A stretch of 64,000 nucleotides of DNA. It comes from Acidiflorens sp963841945 (lineage in GTDB: Bacteria > Acidobacteriota > Terriglobia > Terriglobales > Acidobacteriaceae). The translations under genes were made by a program, and so were the position numbers. Below the pieces are notes generated by a model, which saw only the letters and a program-made list of their open reading frames with translations, was not told where the DNA came from and did not search any database. Location of the stretch: assembly GCA_963841945.1 (NCBI GenBank), contig CAWJFC010000005.1:372001-436000 (forward strand). Direction: 5' to 3'. Positions 1 through 8,931 of this stretch are shown here, in pieces; position 1 is the first letter of the stretch; every line of letters begins with the position of its first letter.

Positions 1-54
1 TTTTTGGTAGGTCAGTGTTTGGTAATTGCGCCGGGCACGTGCTTGTTTCGGGCT

Positions 55-906
55 TTACCCCTCATCGGCCACCGGATTCCGTAGCACGCCGATGCCGGGA
101 ATCGAAATCTCCACGACATCGCCCGCGATCACCGGCCCCACTCCCGACGGTGTTCCGGTGGCGATCAGGTCGCCCGGGAGCAGCGTCATCACCTGTGAGA
201 TGAAGCGGAGCACCACGTCCAGCGCAAAAATAAAATTCTGCGTGTTGCCTGACTGGCGCACCTCGCCATTGACACGCGTTTCAACCGGCACGCCCTTCCA
301 TGGATCGACGGCCGCTTCGCTCGCGCCTTCGTTGTCATTGGACGCGTTCTCATCGGCGCCATCGGTGACCAGCGGTCCGACCGGGCAGAACGTATCGAAG
401 CCCTTGGCCCGCGTCCACTGGCCGTCTTTGTTCTGGAGATCCCGCGCTGTGAAGTCGTTGACGCAGGTGTAGCCGAGAATGTACGGCCGCACGTCTTCGT
501 CGTCGCGCAGATGGCGGCATCGGCGGCCGATGACGACGCCCAGCTCGCCTTCATAATCCGTGCGCGCGGAGATCTTTGGGCGCAGGATCGTTCCACCCGG
601 CGCAAGCAGCGAACTCGTCGCTTTCAGGAAAATCAGCGGCTCGGTGGGAACGTCGTGTCCGAGTTCGGCGGCGTGCTCACGATAGTTCCGGCCCACGCAG
701 ACGATCTTTGAGGGTTCGACGGGCGCCAGCAGCGCGGCGTCGGCGAAGGCAATCTTGTCGATGCGGCGGCTGGGCAGTCCTTCCAGATCGCCATCGCTCG
801 CCGTGGGCGACTGAGGAAAAGTTCGCGTAATAAAGTCCGATCCGGCGATCGACTCGACAAGCCCGTAATGGCCGGCACCGTTGAGAGAAAAGCGGCAATA
901 TCGCAT
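55..906 (-). CDS. Fumarylacetoacetate hydrolase (FAH) family protein
   Basis: This 283-residue protein is a member of the FAH family (2-hydroxyhepta-2,4-diene-1,7-dioate isomerase / acylpyruvase-like), cytosolic metal-dependent enzymes that cleave or isomerise beta-diketo acids in aromatic and amino acid catabolism. The catalytic domain covers about residues 65-280. Acidic metal ligands are visible at E119 and E121 (DYEGELG) and D151 (CVNDFTARD), and a GTPSGVGP motif lies near the C terminus. The N-terminal 60 residues resemble the usual DUF2437-like extension. The ATG at 906 gives the normal family length. An acidic, low-complexity stretch (about residues 182-203) interrupts the domain and looks like a loop insertion. 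The exact substrate cannot be told from sequence. Confidence 0.9.
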   Translation of the reverse strand: MRYCRFSLNGAGHYGLVESIAGSDFITRTFPQSPTASDGDLEGLPSRRIDKIAFADAALLAPVEPSKIVCVGRNYREHAAELGHDVPTEPLIFLKATSSLLAPGGTILRPKISARTDYEGELGVVIGRRCRHLRDDEDVRPYILGYTCVNDFTARDLQNKDGQWTRAKGFDTFCPVGPLVTDGADENASNDNEGASEAAVDPWKGVPVETRVNGEVRQSGNTQNFIFALDVVLRFISQVMTLLPGDLIATGTPSGVGPVIAGDVVEISIPGIGVLRNPVADEG

Positions 907-1118
907 AACAGTTAAGATCCTACGTCAAAAATCCGAGGTTACGATGAGTGCAGGGTCGGGGTAAAGCGAAAATTGGTCTGGGGATATGCTCGGGGAACAT
1001 TGCAAACCAGCCGGGAGATAAATTGATGAGCGAGGCGAAAAAACGGCCCAAGCGGAGATTATTCAATGGCTTAGCGACGTTGTACATATAGTTTTGTGCG
1101 CACGGCATTGTCAACTAT

Positions 1119-1134
1119 TGCTCCACGTGGAGCA
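1119..1134. promoter_or_regulatory. Perfect 16-bp palindrome upstream of the FAH gene
   Basis: TGCTCCACGTGGAGCA is a perfect 16-bp palindrome without a loop, in the 254-bp space between the lipoprotein gene and the FAH gene (both on the minus strand). No T-run follows on either strand, so a terminator is unlikely. A dimeric regulator site is plausible, but no regulator gene is adjacent. Confidence 0.35.
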
Positions 1135-1160
1135 TTTTCGAGTTTCACGGGAACTTCGAG

Positions 1161-2324
1161 CTAAGGTACTGATTCGCTTGCCTCTCCCGACCTGTCGCTC
1201 TCGTTCCCCCGGACGTCGACCGCCGACACCCGATAGGTATAGGTCTTGCCGGACGCGACAGACATGTCGCGGTAGGAGGGGGTCTTCACCAGCTCGGAGT
1301 TCAGCCGGACCGGGGAACCGCCGGCCTCGCTGCGGTAGATGTTGTAGCCGGCGAGGTCGGCACTGGCGACTGGCGCCCAGATGAGGTCGATGAAGGGCTT
1401 CTGGCCTTCGCCGGAGTAGGCAGCTTGCAGGCCGGCGGGCACGGCGGGCGGGAAGACGTCATGCGCGATGACGTCAACGTGGTTGCTGTCATCACCTTCG
1501 ACCTGCACCTGGCTTTCAGGTTTGGCGATCACCGTGACGGTGGTGATCCAGTACTGATAGGTTTTCTCCCATTCGATCGAGTCGAGGAAGTGAGCTGGGC
1601 CGGCTGGGCCTACCGGTACTTCGGCCGCGATTGTGTCTTTCTTTTGTTTTTTTCTTCCGACGGGCGATGGCTGGGTTGCTGCGCTGGGCGTTGGTTCTGG
1701 ATTCTCATCTCTTCCTTCAACTCGGCGATAAATGCGATAGCGATACTCGACTCCCGGCTTGGCGGGGGGCGCAGCGGGGCTCGTCCAGGTGAGATCGACT
1801 CCGTCTTCATTGAGGCTTGCGGCCAGGTCGTCAGGAGGAGCGAGTGTCGTGATCGCGGGGACGTGGACACGGTTGGATAGGCCGGCGCCGCGAGCGTTGC
1901 GATTGAGAACTTCGACGGCGTAGGAGAACTCGGCGTCGGGGTTGTCGCTCAGGGCGGTCGCGGGAAGCGTGTCAGAGTAGGTCTGGAGCGGAGGCGGTGT
2001 TGGAGCCGGTTGTGCTTTTTTTGGCTTCGGCGCGACGGCGGGCGGAGCGAGGATTGCGAGCTGATTGTCGCAGGTCGTGATGTCCGAGGCGGCAGTGCGG
2101 CAGACGAGAGTTGGGCCGAGGTAGCGTACGGTCTGGTGATCGGTGGTGAGTGTGGGCTCGCTCCAGGTGAGCGTGACGGTCTTGCCTTTGCGCGTGGCAC
2201 GCAAGTCGGTTGGCGGCTTGGGCAGTTCGAGCGAGGGCGGGAGTGGCGGTCCGGTTTGCGCGCAGCCGACGAGGATGAGACAGAGGCTGGCTAGCGCGGC
2301 GAGCTTTCTTGGAGACGCGTTCAT
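1161..2324 (-). CDS. Lipoprotein with fibronectin type III domains
   Basis: This 387-residue protein starts with a lipoprotein signal peptide: a basic n-region, a hydrophobic core and a lipobox LVGC with the acylated cysteine at residue 21. The mature part is Pro-rich and then shows about three FN3-like beta domains (roughly residues 35-145, 150-265, 295-387), recognisable from the repeated VTLTW, DLTWT and IDLIW strands and the C-terminal YTYRVSAVDVRGNES strand. It is probably anchored to the outer membrane and faces the periplasm or surface. FN3 lipoproteins of this kind are common in Acidobacteriota, but their function is not established. It stands alone on its strand. Confidence 0.85.
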   Translation of the reverse strand: MNASPRKLAALASLCLILVGCAQTGPPLPPSLELPKPPTDLRATRKGKTVTLTWSEPTLTTDHQTVRYLGPTLVCRTAASDITTCDNQLAILAPPAVAPKPKKAQPAPTPPPLQTYSDTLPATALSDNPDAEFSYAVEVLNRNARGAGLSNRVHVPAITTLAPPDDLAASLNEDGVDLTWTSPAAPPAKPGVEYRYRIYRRVEGRDENPEPTPSAATQPSPVGRKKQKKDTIAAEVPVGPAGPAHFLDSIEWEKTYQYWITTVTVIAKPESQVQVEGDDSNHVDVIAHDVFPPAVPAGLQAAYSGEGQKPFIDLIWAPVASADLAGYNIYRSEAGGSPVRLNSELVKTPSYRDMSVASGKTYTYRVSAVDVRGNESDRSGEASESVP

Positions 2325-2537
2325 TCGGAAATTAAAAGGGTAGCAGATTGGTGAGGAAGCGCTGTCTCTGCTGCCTTCAATTTTCGCCGGCGATTGGGAG
2401 GTTCTGAGTCACAGGCATTCACCATCGTCGGCGCAGAGGGGTCCTGGCACGGGCGGAGCGCCCCTACCCCCAGAGGATACTGATTGCACCCGCGTAACTT
2501 GGCCAGAGACGGCCGCGGACGGACAATACAGCGACTG

Positions 2538-3710
2538 ATGATTCTGATTGGCCATCCCGAAGACCAGATGCGCATGCTGGCCTGGTACGGCATTGCTGTC
2601 GTGGCCTCTTATTTCTTTCTGGCCAGCTTCGTCTTGCGCTGGCACCGGCGCAGAGATGTGCGAGTAGCGCAATATGATCCGCCGACGGGAATCTCGCCGG
2701 CCGTCGCAGCGTATTTGTGGGAGTGCGGGGTTAGCGACAAACCTTTTGTGGCGGCGCTCCTGAACATGGCGAGTAAAGGGTGGCTGAAGATTGAGCAAGG
2801 CCCGGCTGACTATCTGCTGTCGCGGGGAAATGCATCGGTGAAACTTTTTGATGAGGAGCAGGTGATTGCCGAGCAGATTTTTTGCGGCACAACTTCAGTG
2901 CACGAAGTGAACGGCGTTCTGATCTCGACGATTAACCCGAAGGCAGATTCGGTTCGGCTGTCGCAACTATTCTCCCTGGCGCGAATGGCGAGGAATGTGC
3001 GCGATATTTTGGAATCTGCCGTAGAACCGGATTTGATCTCGCGCCATTTTGCGTGCTTTGTTCCGGGAATTGCGTTATCGCTCTGGTGCCTGCTGGCGGC
3101 GCTGTATCCGGAGATCGACGGCCTGCGCAACTCTCAGGCCGGAGGCCTTGTGATCGCTTCGGCGGTATTCGTCGTTTGGGGCTTTCTGGCGACTGCCAAG
3201 ACGCTGCCTGCAACCATGTACAAACTCAAGAGCCATTTGCCGGGCCGCACTCCACGGCCGCTGCCTTTGGTTAAGCGCGATGGCCAGGTTATGATTCCGC
3301 TAGTGATGACGCTGGCAGCGCTGGCGGCGGTTGCGTGGATCAGCTCGGTGACGTTCGCTCTGCAAGGCGGAACCTTGCTGGTGGTGAATCTGGCTGGCGC
3401 TTTCGCGCTGCGCGCGCCGACAGCAGCCGGTCATGCGCTTCTGGCGAAGCTGGACGACTTTCGAATGTTTCTGGCGCAGGTTGATTCGGACCGGGTGAAT
3501 CGCATGAATGCACCGACTGCAACTTCGCCTTCATCGGAGAAGTATTGGGCGTGGGCTTTGGCGCTGGATGTGGAACACGCGTGGGGCGAGCAGTTCGCGG
3601 CTGCAGTCTTAAATCTGCTGGCGGTGGCAGATATGGAAGCCAAAGGACCAGCGCGAGGGCCGGAGCAGAGCCGGGCAGCGGCGGAGATTATGGATTTGCA
3701 TTTGCGGTAG
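2538..3710 (+). CDS. DUF2207-like membrane protein, N-terminally short
   Basis: The 390-residue product resembles the C-terminal half of DUF2207 (YciQ-type) membrane proteins. It has a transmembrane segment near residues 11-30, then the typical YDPPTGISPAVAAYLWE motif that follows the first helix in that family, a winged-helix-like segment (KGWLKIEQ), and two further hydrophobic hairpins around residues 175-225 and 255-310. Full DUF2207 proteins also carry an N-terminal signal peptide and a beta-rich extracellular domain, and both are missing here. The frame is open upstream to a TTG at 2484, but the ATG at 2538 is the better start. It could be a short natural variant or the remnant of a truncated gene. 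Function unknown. Confidence 0.75.
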   Translation: MILIGHPEDQMRMLAWYGIAVVASYFFLASFVLRWHRRRDVRVAQYDPPTGISPAVAAYLWECGVSDKPFVAALLNMASKGWLKIEQGPADYLLSRGNASVKLFDEEQVIAEQIFCGTTSVHEVNGVLISTINPKADSVRLSQLFSLARMARNVRDILESAVEPDLISRHFACFVPGIALSLWCLLAALYPEIDGLRNSQAGGLVIASAVFVVWGFLATAKTLPATMYKLKSHLPGRTPRPLPLVKRDGQVMIPLVMTLAALAAVAWISSVTFALQGGTLLVVNLAGAFALRAPTAAGHALLAKLDDFRMFLAQVDSDRVNRMNAPTATSPSSEKYWAWALALDVEHAWGEQFAAAVLNLLAVADMEAKGPARGPEQSRAAAEIMDLHLR

Positions 3711-3769
3711 GGCAAGGCAAACCTGAAGATCCCTCACTTCGTTCGGGCCCGCGTTTCGCGTCCTGTAAT

Positions 3770-5187
3770 TTACAGGATGTAGCGTGAGAGGTCTTGGTCT
3801 TTCACGATCTCACTCAACATCTTCTGGACATAAGCCGCGTCGATGGTGAATTGCTGACCCTTCTTTTCGGGGGCCTCGAAGCTGATTTCGTCGAGCACTC
3901 GCTCCATGATGGTGTGAAGGCGGCGGGCTCCGATGTTTTCCGTGCCTTCGTTTACGCGGAAGGCGAAGCGGGCTATTTCGTCTAAAGCGTCTTTTGTGAA
4001 TTCGAGTTTCACGCCTTCGGTTTCCAGGAGCGCTGTGTACTGCTTGGTTAACGAAGACTTCGGCTCGGTGAGGATGCGGATGAAGTCTTCCATGGTTAAC
4101 GATTGCAGTTCGACGCGAATCGGGAAGCGGCCTTGTAGTTCCGGGATGAGGTCGCTGGGCTTGGAGACATGGAAAGCGCCGGCAGCCACGAAAAGAATGT
4201 GGTCGGTGCGGACCATGCCGTAACGCGTGTTGACGGTCGTGCCTTCGACGATGGGCAGGATGTCGCGCTGGACACCTTCGCGTGAAACGTCAGGCCCATG
4301 GCCGCTTTCGCGGCCGGCGATCTTGTCGATTTCGTCGAGGAAGATGATGCCGGAATTTTCCACGCGATCGATAGCGGTGCGCGTGACCTGCTCCATGTCG
4401 ATCAAGCGCTGCTCTTCTTCCTGAATCAGGTATTCGAAAGCCTCGTTGACCTTCATCTTCCGCTTTTTGGTGCGCTGGCCGAAGATGTTGGGCAGCATGT
4501 CCTTGAGGTTGACATCCATCTCTTCGACGCCCTGGTTGGAGATGATTTCGAAGGACGGGAAATTGCGCTCGCGGGTTTCGATCTCCACGGTGCGGTCGTC
4601 GAGTTTGCCTTCGCGGAGTTGCTGGCGGAGCTTTTCACGGGTGCGGCTGGTGGATTCGGTGAGAGTGGTGCTGGCGTCGATGACTACTCCACCTGACGAC
4701 GTTGAATTGACGACGATGGCGGCGGGCTGGGCGGAAGCAGGATATCGAGCAGGCGCTCTTCGGCATTGAGCTCGGCTTTATCGGCTACATCTTCGAGGCG
4801 CTCTTCGCGAATCATTTCGATGGCGATTTCGACCAGATCGCGGATCATGGATTCTACGTCGCGGCCCACGTAGCCTACTTCGGTGAATTTGGAGGCTTCG
4901 ACTTTTAGAAATGGCGAGTTCGCGAGCTTGGCAAGGCGGCGGGCGATTTCGGTTTTGCCCACGCCGGTGGGGCCGATCATGATTATGTTTTTGGGAATGA
5001 CTTCTTCGGCGAGCTCGGGTGCCAGCTTCTGGCGGCGCATGCGATTGCGCAGAGCGATAGCGACGGCGCGCTTGGCGGCGCTTTGTCCGACGACGTATTT
5101 GTCGAGCTCGGCTACGATTTCTCGGGGCGTGAGTTCGTCGAGTGTTACTTGCTCTTCTTCGGCGGTTCCGGGTAAGTAGATGGCCAT
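3770..5187 (-). pseudogene. hslU: hslU, ATPase subunit of HslUV, interrupted by a frameshift
   Basis: HslU is the AAA+ unfoldase that feeds proteins to the HslV peptidase. The N-terminal part (5187 to 4684) carries the Walker A motif GPTGVGKT at residues 72-79 and EVGYVGRDVESM. The reading frame then stops shortly after LLDILLPP. The C-terminal part continues in another frame from about 4735 to 3770: it reads TREKLRQQLREGKLDD upstream of the ATG at 4588, then the I domain, Walker B (GIIFLDEIDKIA), the sensor region and the C-terminal DLSRYIL tail that docks HslV. Adding one base in the G-run at 4729-4731 restores LLPPQPAAIVVN and a full-length HslU. Either the gene is truly broken or one base is missing from the sequence. 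It lies 93 bp downstream of hslV, as expected for one operon. Confidence 0.85.
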
Positions 5188-5192
5188 TTTTT

Positions 5193-5277
5193 AGTTCTCA
5201 GTCCTCAGTTGTCAGTTCTCAGTAAATCTGAGAACCGCCCGGCACTCGCTGAGAACTGAGAACCGGGAACTGAGAAC
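5193..5277. repeat. TCAGTTCTCAG-type intergenic repeat with inverted copies
   Basis: The hslV-hslU spacer consists almost wholly of the short word TTCTCAGT repeated with variations, followed by its reverse complement (CTGAGAACTGAGAACCGGGA), so the mRNA could form a hairpin. The same word recurs at 13313-13345 and 40555-40572. Confidence 0.7.
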
Positions 5278-5280
5278 TTT

Positions 5281-5883
5281 CTACAACTCCTCGATCGTTA
5301 CCTTGTCATTGGTATAGATGCACATCTTGCCGGCAATCTTCATGGATTCTTCGGCGATTTCGCGGGGAGAAAGTTTTGTGTGATCGGCTAGGGCCTGGGC
5401 TGCGGCTTGCGCGAACGGGCCGCCGGAGCCGATGGCGGCTATGCCGGTGTCAGGCTCGATTACGTCGCCCTGGCCGCTCAACAGAAACGTTTGATCCTTG
5501 TCAGAGACGAGGAGCAGGGCTTCGAGATGGCGGAGGTATTTGTCGGTGCGCCAGTCTTTGGCCAGCTCTACGGCGGAGCGGCCGAGGTTGCCGTGATACT
5601 GCTCGAGTTTGGCTTCGAAGCGGCTGAAGAGCGTGAAGGCGTCGGCGGTTGAGCCGGCAAATCCGGCGAGAATTTTATCCTGGTAAAGACGTCGGATTTT
5701 TTTTGCTCCGTGCTTGATTACGGATTCGCCGAGAGTAACCTGGCCGTCTCCGGCCATGACGACTTTGTCGTCGCGCCGGACGCAGAGGACAGTGGTAGAA
5801 CGGATGCGGCGGGTCTTCTCTTCAGTGGCCGTGTGATGGGCGCCGGACGATACCCCGGACAATGCTAGTGTGCTTTTCTTCAT
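5281..5883 (-). CDS. hslV: ATP-dependent protease peptidase subunit HslV
   Basis: HslV is the N-terminal-nucleophile threonine peptidase of the cytosolic HslUV (ClpQY) protease. The 200-residue product has a propeptide of about 29 residues, then TTVLCVRRDD, so the catalytic threonine should be T30 after processing. Family motifs follow: VMAGDGQVTLG, FAGSTADAFTL and IGSGGPFAQAAA. The C terminus ends IYTNDKVTIEEL as usual. The ATG at 5883 fits the length. It is the first gene of an hslV-hslU pair, and its partner carries a frameshift, so the functional state of the protease in this organism is open. Confidence 0.96.
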   Translation of the reverse strand: MKKSTLALSGVSSGAHHTATEEKTRRIRSTTVLCVRRDDKVVMAGDGQVTLGESVIKHGAKKIRRLYQDKILAGFAGSTADAFTLFSRFEAKLEQYHGNLGRSAVELAKDWRTDKYLRHLEALLLVSDKDQTFLLSGQGDVIEPDTGIAAIGSGGPFAQAAAQALADHTKLSPREIAEESMKIAGKMCIYTNDKVTIEEL

Positions 5884-5981
5884 GAGCGCAATTTTTAATT
5901 ATAGCAGTGCGGTCTGGGGTTCTTTGGGCGGATGCGGGGCAAAGCATGCGGCAAAATGTTCCGCATTCCAGATTTGGGGAT

Positions 5982-6012
5982 GATGTACATAGATGCTACT
6001 TTCATGTACATC
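5982..6012. promoter_or_regulatory. Palindromic operator upstream of vapBC
   Basis: GATGTACAT and its reverse complement ATGTACATC are separated by 13 bp, 34 bp upstream of the antitoxin ATG. Type II antitoxins normally repress their own operon by binding such inverted repeats. The site fits this role by position and symmetry. Confidence 0.6.
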
Positions 6013-6045
6013 ACGTGATAGACTACTTTTGAAGAAGGAGCCGTC

Positions 6046-6273
6046 ATGGCTACGAACAATCGCCGGGTACACAAACACTTTCAGTTGGACTCTATAAAAA
6101 TCAAGCGCGCTCAAAAAGCCTTGCACACCAAAACTGAGACCGAGACAATCGAGCGTGCGCTGGATTTCACGATCAGCGAGCATGAGCGAAATCGATTGGC
6201 GTTCGAAGCCACCGAACGCTTTCTCAGGAGTGGCGGCGAGATTAAAGATGTTTTCGGCAAGTTGGATGAATAA
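6046..6273 (+). CDS. VapB-type antitoxin
   Basis: A 75-residue protein upstream of a PIN-domain toxin. The N terminus (about residues 1-45) is basic and reads like a short beta strand followed by two helices (LDSIKIKRAQKALHTKTETE, then IERALDF), consistent with a ribbon-helix-helix or related DNA-binding fold. The C-terminal 30 residues would wrap around the toxin. A good Shine-Dalgarno (AAGGAG) lies 7 bases before the ATG. The stop codon TAA is immediately followed by the toxin ATG, so the two are translationally coupled. It probably represses the operon through the palindrome at 5982-6012. The family assignment is from context and motif reading, not from a profile search. Confidence 0.82.
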   Translation: MATNNRRVHKHFQLDSIKIKRAQKALHTKTETETIERALDFTISEHERNRLAFEATERFLRSGGEIKDVFGKLDE

Positions 6274-6702
6274 ATGCAACCTGCGATTCTTGATTCATCC
6301 GTCTATATTTCCGCGATGAGGCGAGGCGACGCAAGTATCCTGGCGTTACGACGATTATCGTCCGACACTCCCATTTGGCTGAGTGCAGTCGTGCTCGAAG
6401 AACTCTATGCGGGAGCAATCGGCCGCGTTCGTCAATTGGTGGAGAAGATGGAGCGTGACTTCGACGGGGTAAAACGGATTCTTGTTCCAAACTTGGCTGA
6501 CTGGACGCAGGCGGGGCAGGTACTTGCGCGGCTGGCGGGCAAATACGGCTACGAGAAGATCGGTCAGGGGCGATTGGCAAATGACACGCTCATCGCAATG
6601 AGCGCGGCGCGCATTGGAGCGCGAGTCATAACCATCAACGAGCGCGATTTCCGCAGGCTTGCGGAGTTCCGGTCGTTCCAATGGGAAACGACAATGTTTT
6701 AG
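6274..6702 (+). CDS. VapC-type PIN-domain ribonuclease toxin
   Basis: The 142-residue product is a PIN-domain protein, the toxin of a VapBC pair. VapC toxins cleave RNA, often tRNA or rRNA, using Mg2+ held by four acidic residues. Candidates here are D7 (ILDSSVYIS), E45-E46 (VVLEELYAG), D104 (LANDTLIAMSA) and D124 (INERDFRRL). It starts on the base after the antitoxin stop. Family length is normal and all acidic residues are present, so the toxin is probably active. Its target cannot be told from sequence. Confidence 0.88.
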   Translation: MQPAILDSSVYISAMRRGDASILALRRLSSDTPIWLSAVVLEELYAGAIGRVRQLVEKMERDFDGVKRILVPNLADWTQAGQVLARLAGKYGYEKIGQGRLANDTLIAMSAARIGARVITINERDFRRLAEFRSFQWETTMF

Positions 6703-6807
6703 TTTCTTCGCATCGCGCCGTGTGCGCGAGGTCGCAACGAGCACGAGTGATATCTCGGGCGCCGCGAAACTCAAAAACCACGAAGAGAACGGGAAGACAC
6801 CGCGAGT

Positions 6808-7563
6808 TCATTTGGCTGGCGGCTTGGGCTGGGGAGCGTTTTTCGCGGCTGGCTTCGGCGCGCCAATCGCCATCCTGGCCAGTTCCTGCGGAACGGTTTT
6901 GCGGACGCCAAGAGCTTCGCGATAGTGCGTGAGGATGGCGGATGCGGAGCGGAAGATCGGCTCGTAGGCGGATTGGTCGATCGGGGGGTGGCCTTCTTCG
7001 GCGGGGCAGCGGGCGAGTGCCACCGACGACTTGCCGAAACGCTCGAGGCGGATGCGCGCGACGGGCGTATCGGTGGAGAGCATAGCGGCGGCGCTGGTTA
7101 CGGCGGAAGCGCTGTCTTCGATGGAGACTTCCATCAGGTCTTTGGGTAGATCTTTGGGCTCGCGAACACGCAGGACGAGGGTTTCGATCATCGTGCCGGC
7201 GTCGGTGCTAAAGGAATATTGCACGCTCGCAAAGGTTGCGGCGGCGGGAAACTCGCGGCGGATGCGAACCCAGTCAGAGGCGATCGCTTCGTTGGAGGGA
7301 AGTTTCTCCATGCCAGGCATGGGCATACTGGGATCGAGGGTGGAGTGGCCGCGGGCGACTTCGAAGTCTTTGGCGAAGACCGGCTTGGTGGGGACTCTGG
7401 CGAGGGCTGAGCTGAGTTCCTTTTGCTGGTCCGCGTTCGGAGTGCAGACGTTCAGGACATTGACTTTGATGGGCGGCGTTTGCTGCGCGGGTTGCGCTGG
7501 CTGCTGCTGCGCTTGCATTGCGGATGCAGTCGCGAGGATGAGGGTCAGAATTCTCGTGGACAC
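6808..7563 (-). CDS. Secreted protein of unknown function
   Basis: I do not recognise this 251-residue protein. It begins with a short signal peptide (MSTRILTLILATASAMQA) at a GTG start, followed by a Gln/Pro-rich linker. The body (about residues 30-225) alternates strands and helices, with two cysteines (VLNVCTPNADQQ and LARCPAEEGHPP) that may form a disulfide. The C terminus is a Pro/Lys/Ala tail. It is likely periplasmic. No operon partner is evident; the VapBC pair converges on it from the other strand. Confidence 0.7.
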   Translation of the reverse strand: MSTRILTLILATASAMQAQQQPAQPAQQTPPIKVNVLNVCTPNADQQKELSSALARVPTKPVFAKDFEVARGHSTLDPSMPMPGMEKLPSNEAIASDWVRIRREFPAAATFASVQYSFSTDAGTMIETLVLRVREPKDLPKDLMEVSIEDSASAVTSAAAMLSTDTPVARIRLERFGKSSVALARCPAEEGHPPIDQSAYEPIFRSASAILTHYREALGVRKTVPQELARMAIGAPKPAAKNAPQPKPPAK

Positions 7564-7727
7564 GGCGAAATTGTATCAGGCTGGTTCGAGGAGAGAAGTC
7601 GGGTTGGATGGAAGAGATTAGATTTGCGCGGTGCGAGCACGGTCCGTGTGCCACCCGGCCTTCGTGGGCACGCGGGCGAAATGCATAGGTCCTTGGCTTC
7701 GCTCAGGATGACAGACTGGATGATCAA

Positions 7728-7787
7728 CGACAAGACAAACGATTGACGACAAGACAAGTGACCAGACAAGTGATGAGACAAATCGCG
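7728..7787. repeat. Short direct repeat of the word GACAAGACAA
   Basis: Four to five imperfect copies of (A)GACAAG/AGACAA spaced 12-16 bp apart lie just downstream of the 7816-8496 gene. On the minus strand the word reads TTGTCT, like the units at 46846-46950. Just before it, 7683-7711 holds the TTGGCTTCGCTCAGGATGAC word often seen as a dispersed intergenic repeat. Confidence 0.5.
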
Positions 7788-7815
7788 GCATCGCCGTGAG
7801 ACGCTAGGCTACGAG

Positions 7816-8496
7816 CTAGTCGGCGGCACTGGTGTCGTTGTCGCTGGCTCCGTGACGGCGCAATAGCTGCGGCAGGTTTTGGGAGAAGGCGGAGCGCGGC
7901 AGGACCATGTCGCATCCGGCTTCGTGCGCTTTCTGCTTGAGGTCTCCCTGCACGTGCGAGAGGAAACCGATGATGGAGGTGCCTTTTTTCAGCTTGCTCT
8001 TCAGTTTCGGGATCAGCGAGAGCGGCTTGGCGTTGGCGTTATTGAGGTCGAAGATGATGAGCGACGGCTTTTCCTCACCGTTGTTCTTCATGTGCTCGGT
8101 GAGTTCCTTTTCCGTTTTGACGAACTCGACCTTGACGTTCATCTTGCGGCCGGTGTCCTGAATTTTGCTGAGGAAGAAAAGGTCTTCGACGAAGGCGAAG
8201 ACGCGCGAGGCGGCATCCTGGGCGGGAACGGGCAGAGGCTCGGGCTCAGCGACCGGATAGGGGCCGGCAAAGCCAGGACGGCGCTGTGGCTTGTTCCCAT
8301 TGTCCCCGTTTAGAGCGGCGCGGTAGCTGTGGTCCATGGGCGCGGTGAAGATGCCTTGATGCTCCTGGCGCTGGCGGGACGGGCCGTGGCCGTTGCCACC
8401 GCCGCCACCTGGGTTGTTTCGTCTTTGCGAACGACGCCCACGGCGCCGCTTATGCTTCCCGCCTCCCTGAGAGGCGTGTCCGGGACCTGCATTCAT
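7816..8496 (-). CDS. Basic Gly/Arg-rich protein with a degenerate receiver-like domain
   Basis: A 226-residue protein with two parts. Residues 1-55 are very basic and Gly-rich (HKRRRGRRSQRRNN, then a Gly run), a composition typical of nucleic-acid-binding tails. Residues 98-222 look like a response-regulator receiver fold: FVEDLFFLSKI, then PSLIIFDLNN in the place of the phospho-acceptor strand, then SIIGFLSHVQ and a final GCDMVLPRSAF. The acidic pocket is incomplete, so phosphorylation is doubtful. It may be a pseudo-receiver that recruits a partner, but this is inference. The ATG at 8496 is the only good start. Confidence 0.7.
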   Translation of the reverse strand: MNAGPGHASQGGGKHKRRRGRRSQRRNNPGGGGGNGHGPSRQRQEHQGIFTAPMDHSYRAALNGDNGNKPQRRPGFAGPYPVAEPEPLPVPAQDAASRVFAFVEDLFFLSKIQDTGRKMNVKVEFVKTEKELTEHMKNNGEEKPSLIIFDLNNANAKPLSLIPKLKSKLKKGTSIIGFLSHVQGDLKQKAHEAGCDMVLPRSAFSQNLPQLLRRHGASDNDTSAAD

Positions 8497-8931
8497 AGGT
8501 GTCTCGTAAGTTGTGATTTGAACCCCAGCCCGGGCTGGAGACCCGAGGCCGATGTTTCGTGTTTCTTCAGACCTGCTGTGTTCAGAAATGCTGTGCGCTC
8601 GATTCTGTTTGCGTCGCGCTCCGCCGGCGGTGTGAAAGCTGTGGACCTGATGTACACCGATGCGGCTTAGCCGAACCCACTTCGGCTGGAAAATCTCTAA
8701 GCTACCTGAGAACTTTTGCTCAAACTGTAATTGGGCGCCTGAGGTATATGGCGCAACGGCCAGCGAGAAGCATGACCGCCAGGATCAACTACGATGTTAC
8801 CCACGAATGGGCAGGCAATGCAAGGGGAGAAGACATTAGTTTTCCACATTTAGGGCATTACGAAAGAGTTTGGAGCTGGTTTGATGATGAGGGCTGAAGA
8901 GGGGATTCAGGGTTGCCGATAAAGGTAACGA
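8497..8931. other. Divergent intergenic region, no gene seen
   Basis: A 435-bp space between divergent genes. It holds a CAGCCCGGGCTG palindrome (about 8527-8538) and presumably both promoters. No ORF with a convincing start and composition was found. Confidence 0.4.

Noticed and set aside
4684..4690. Stop-codon readthrough or recoding in hslU
   Set aside because: The downstream HslU sequence is in a different frame, so reading through the TAG would not restore it. A frameshift is required.
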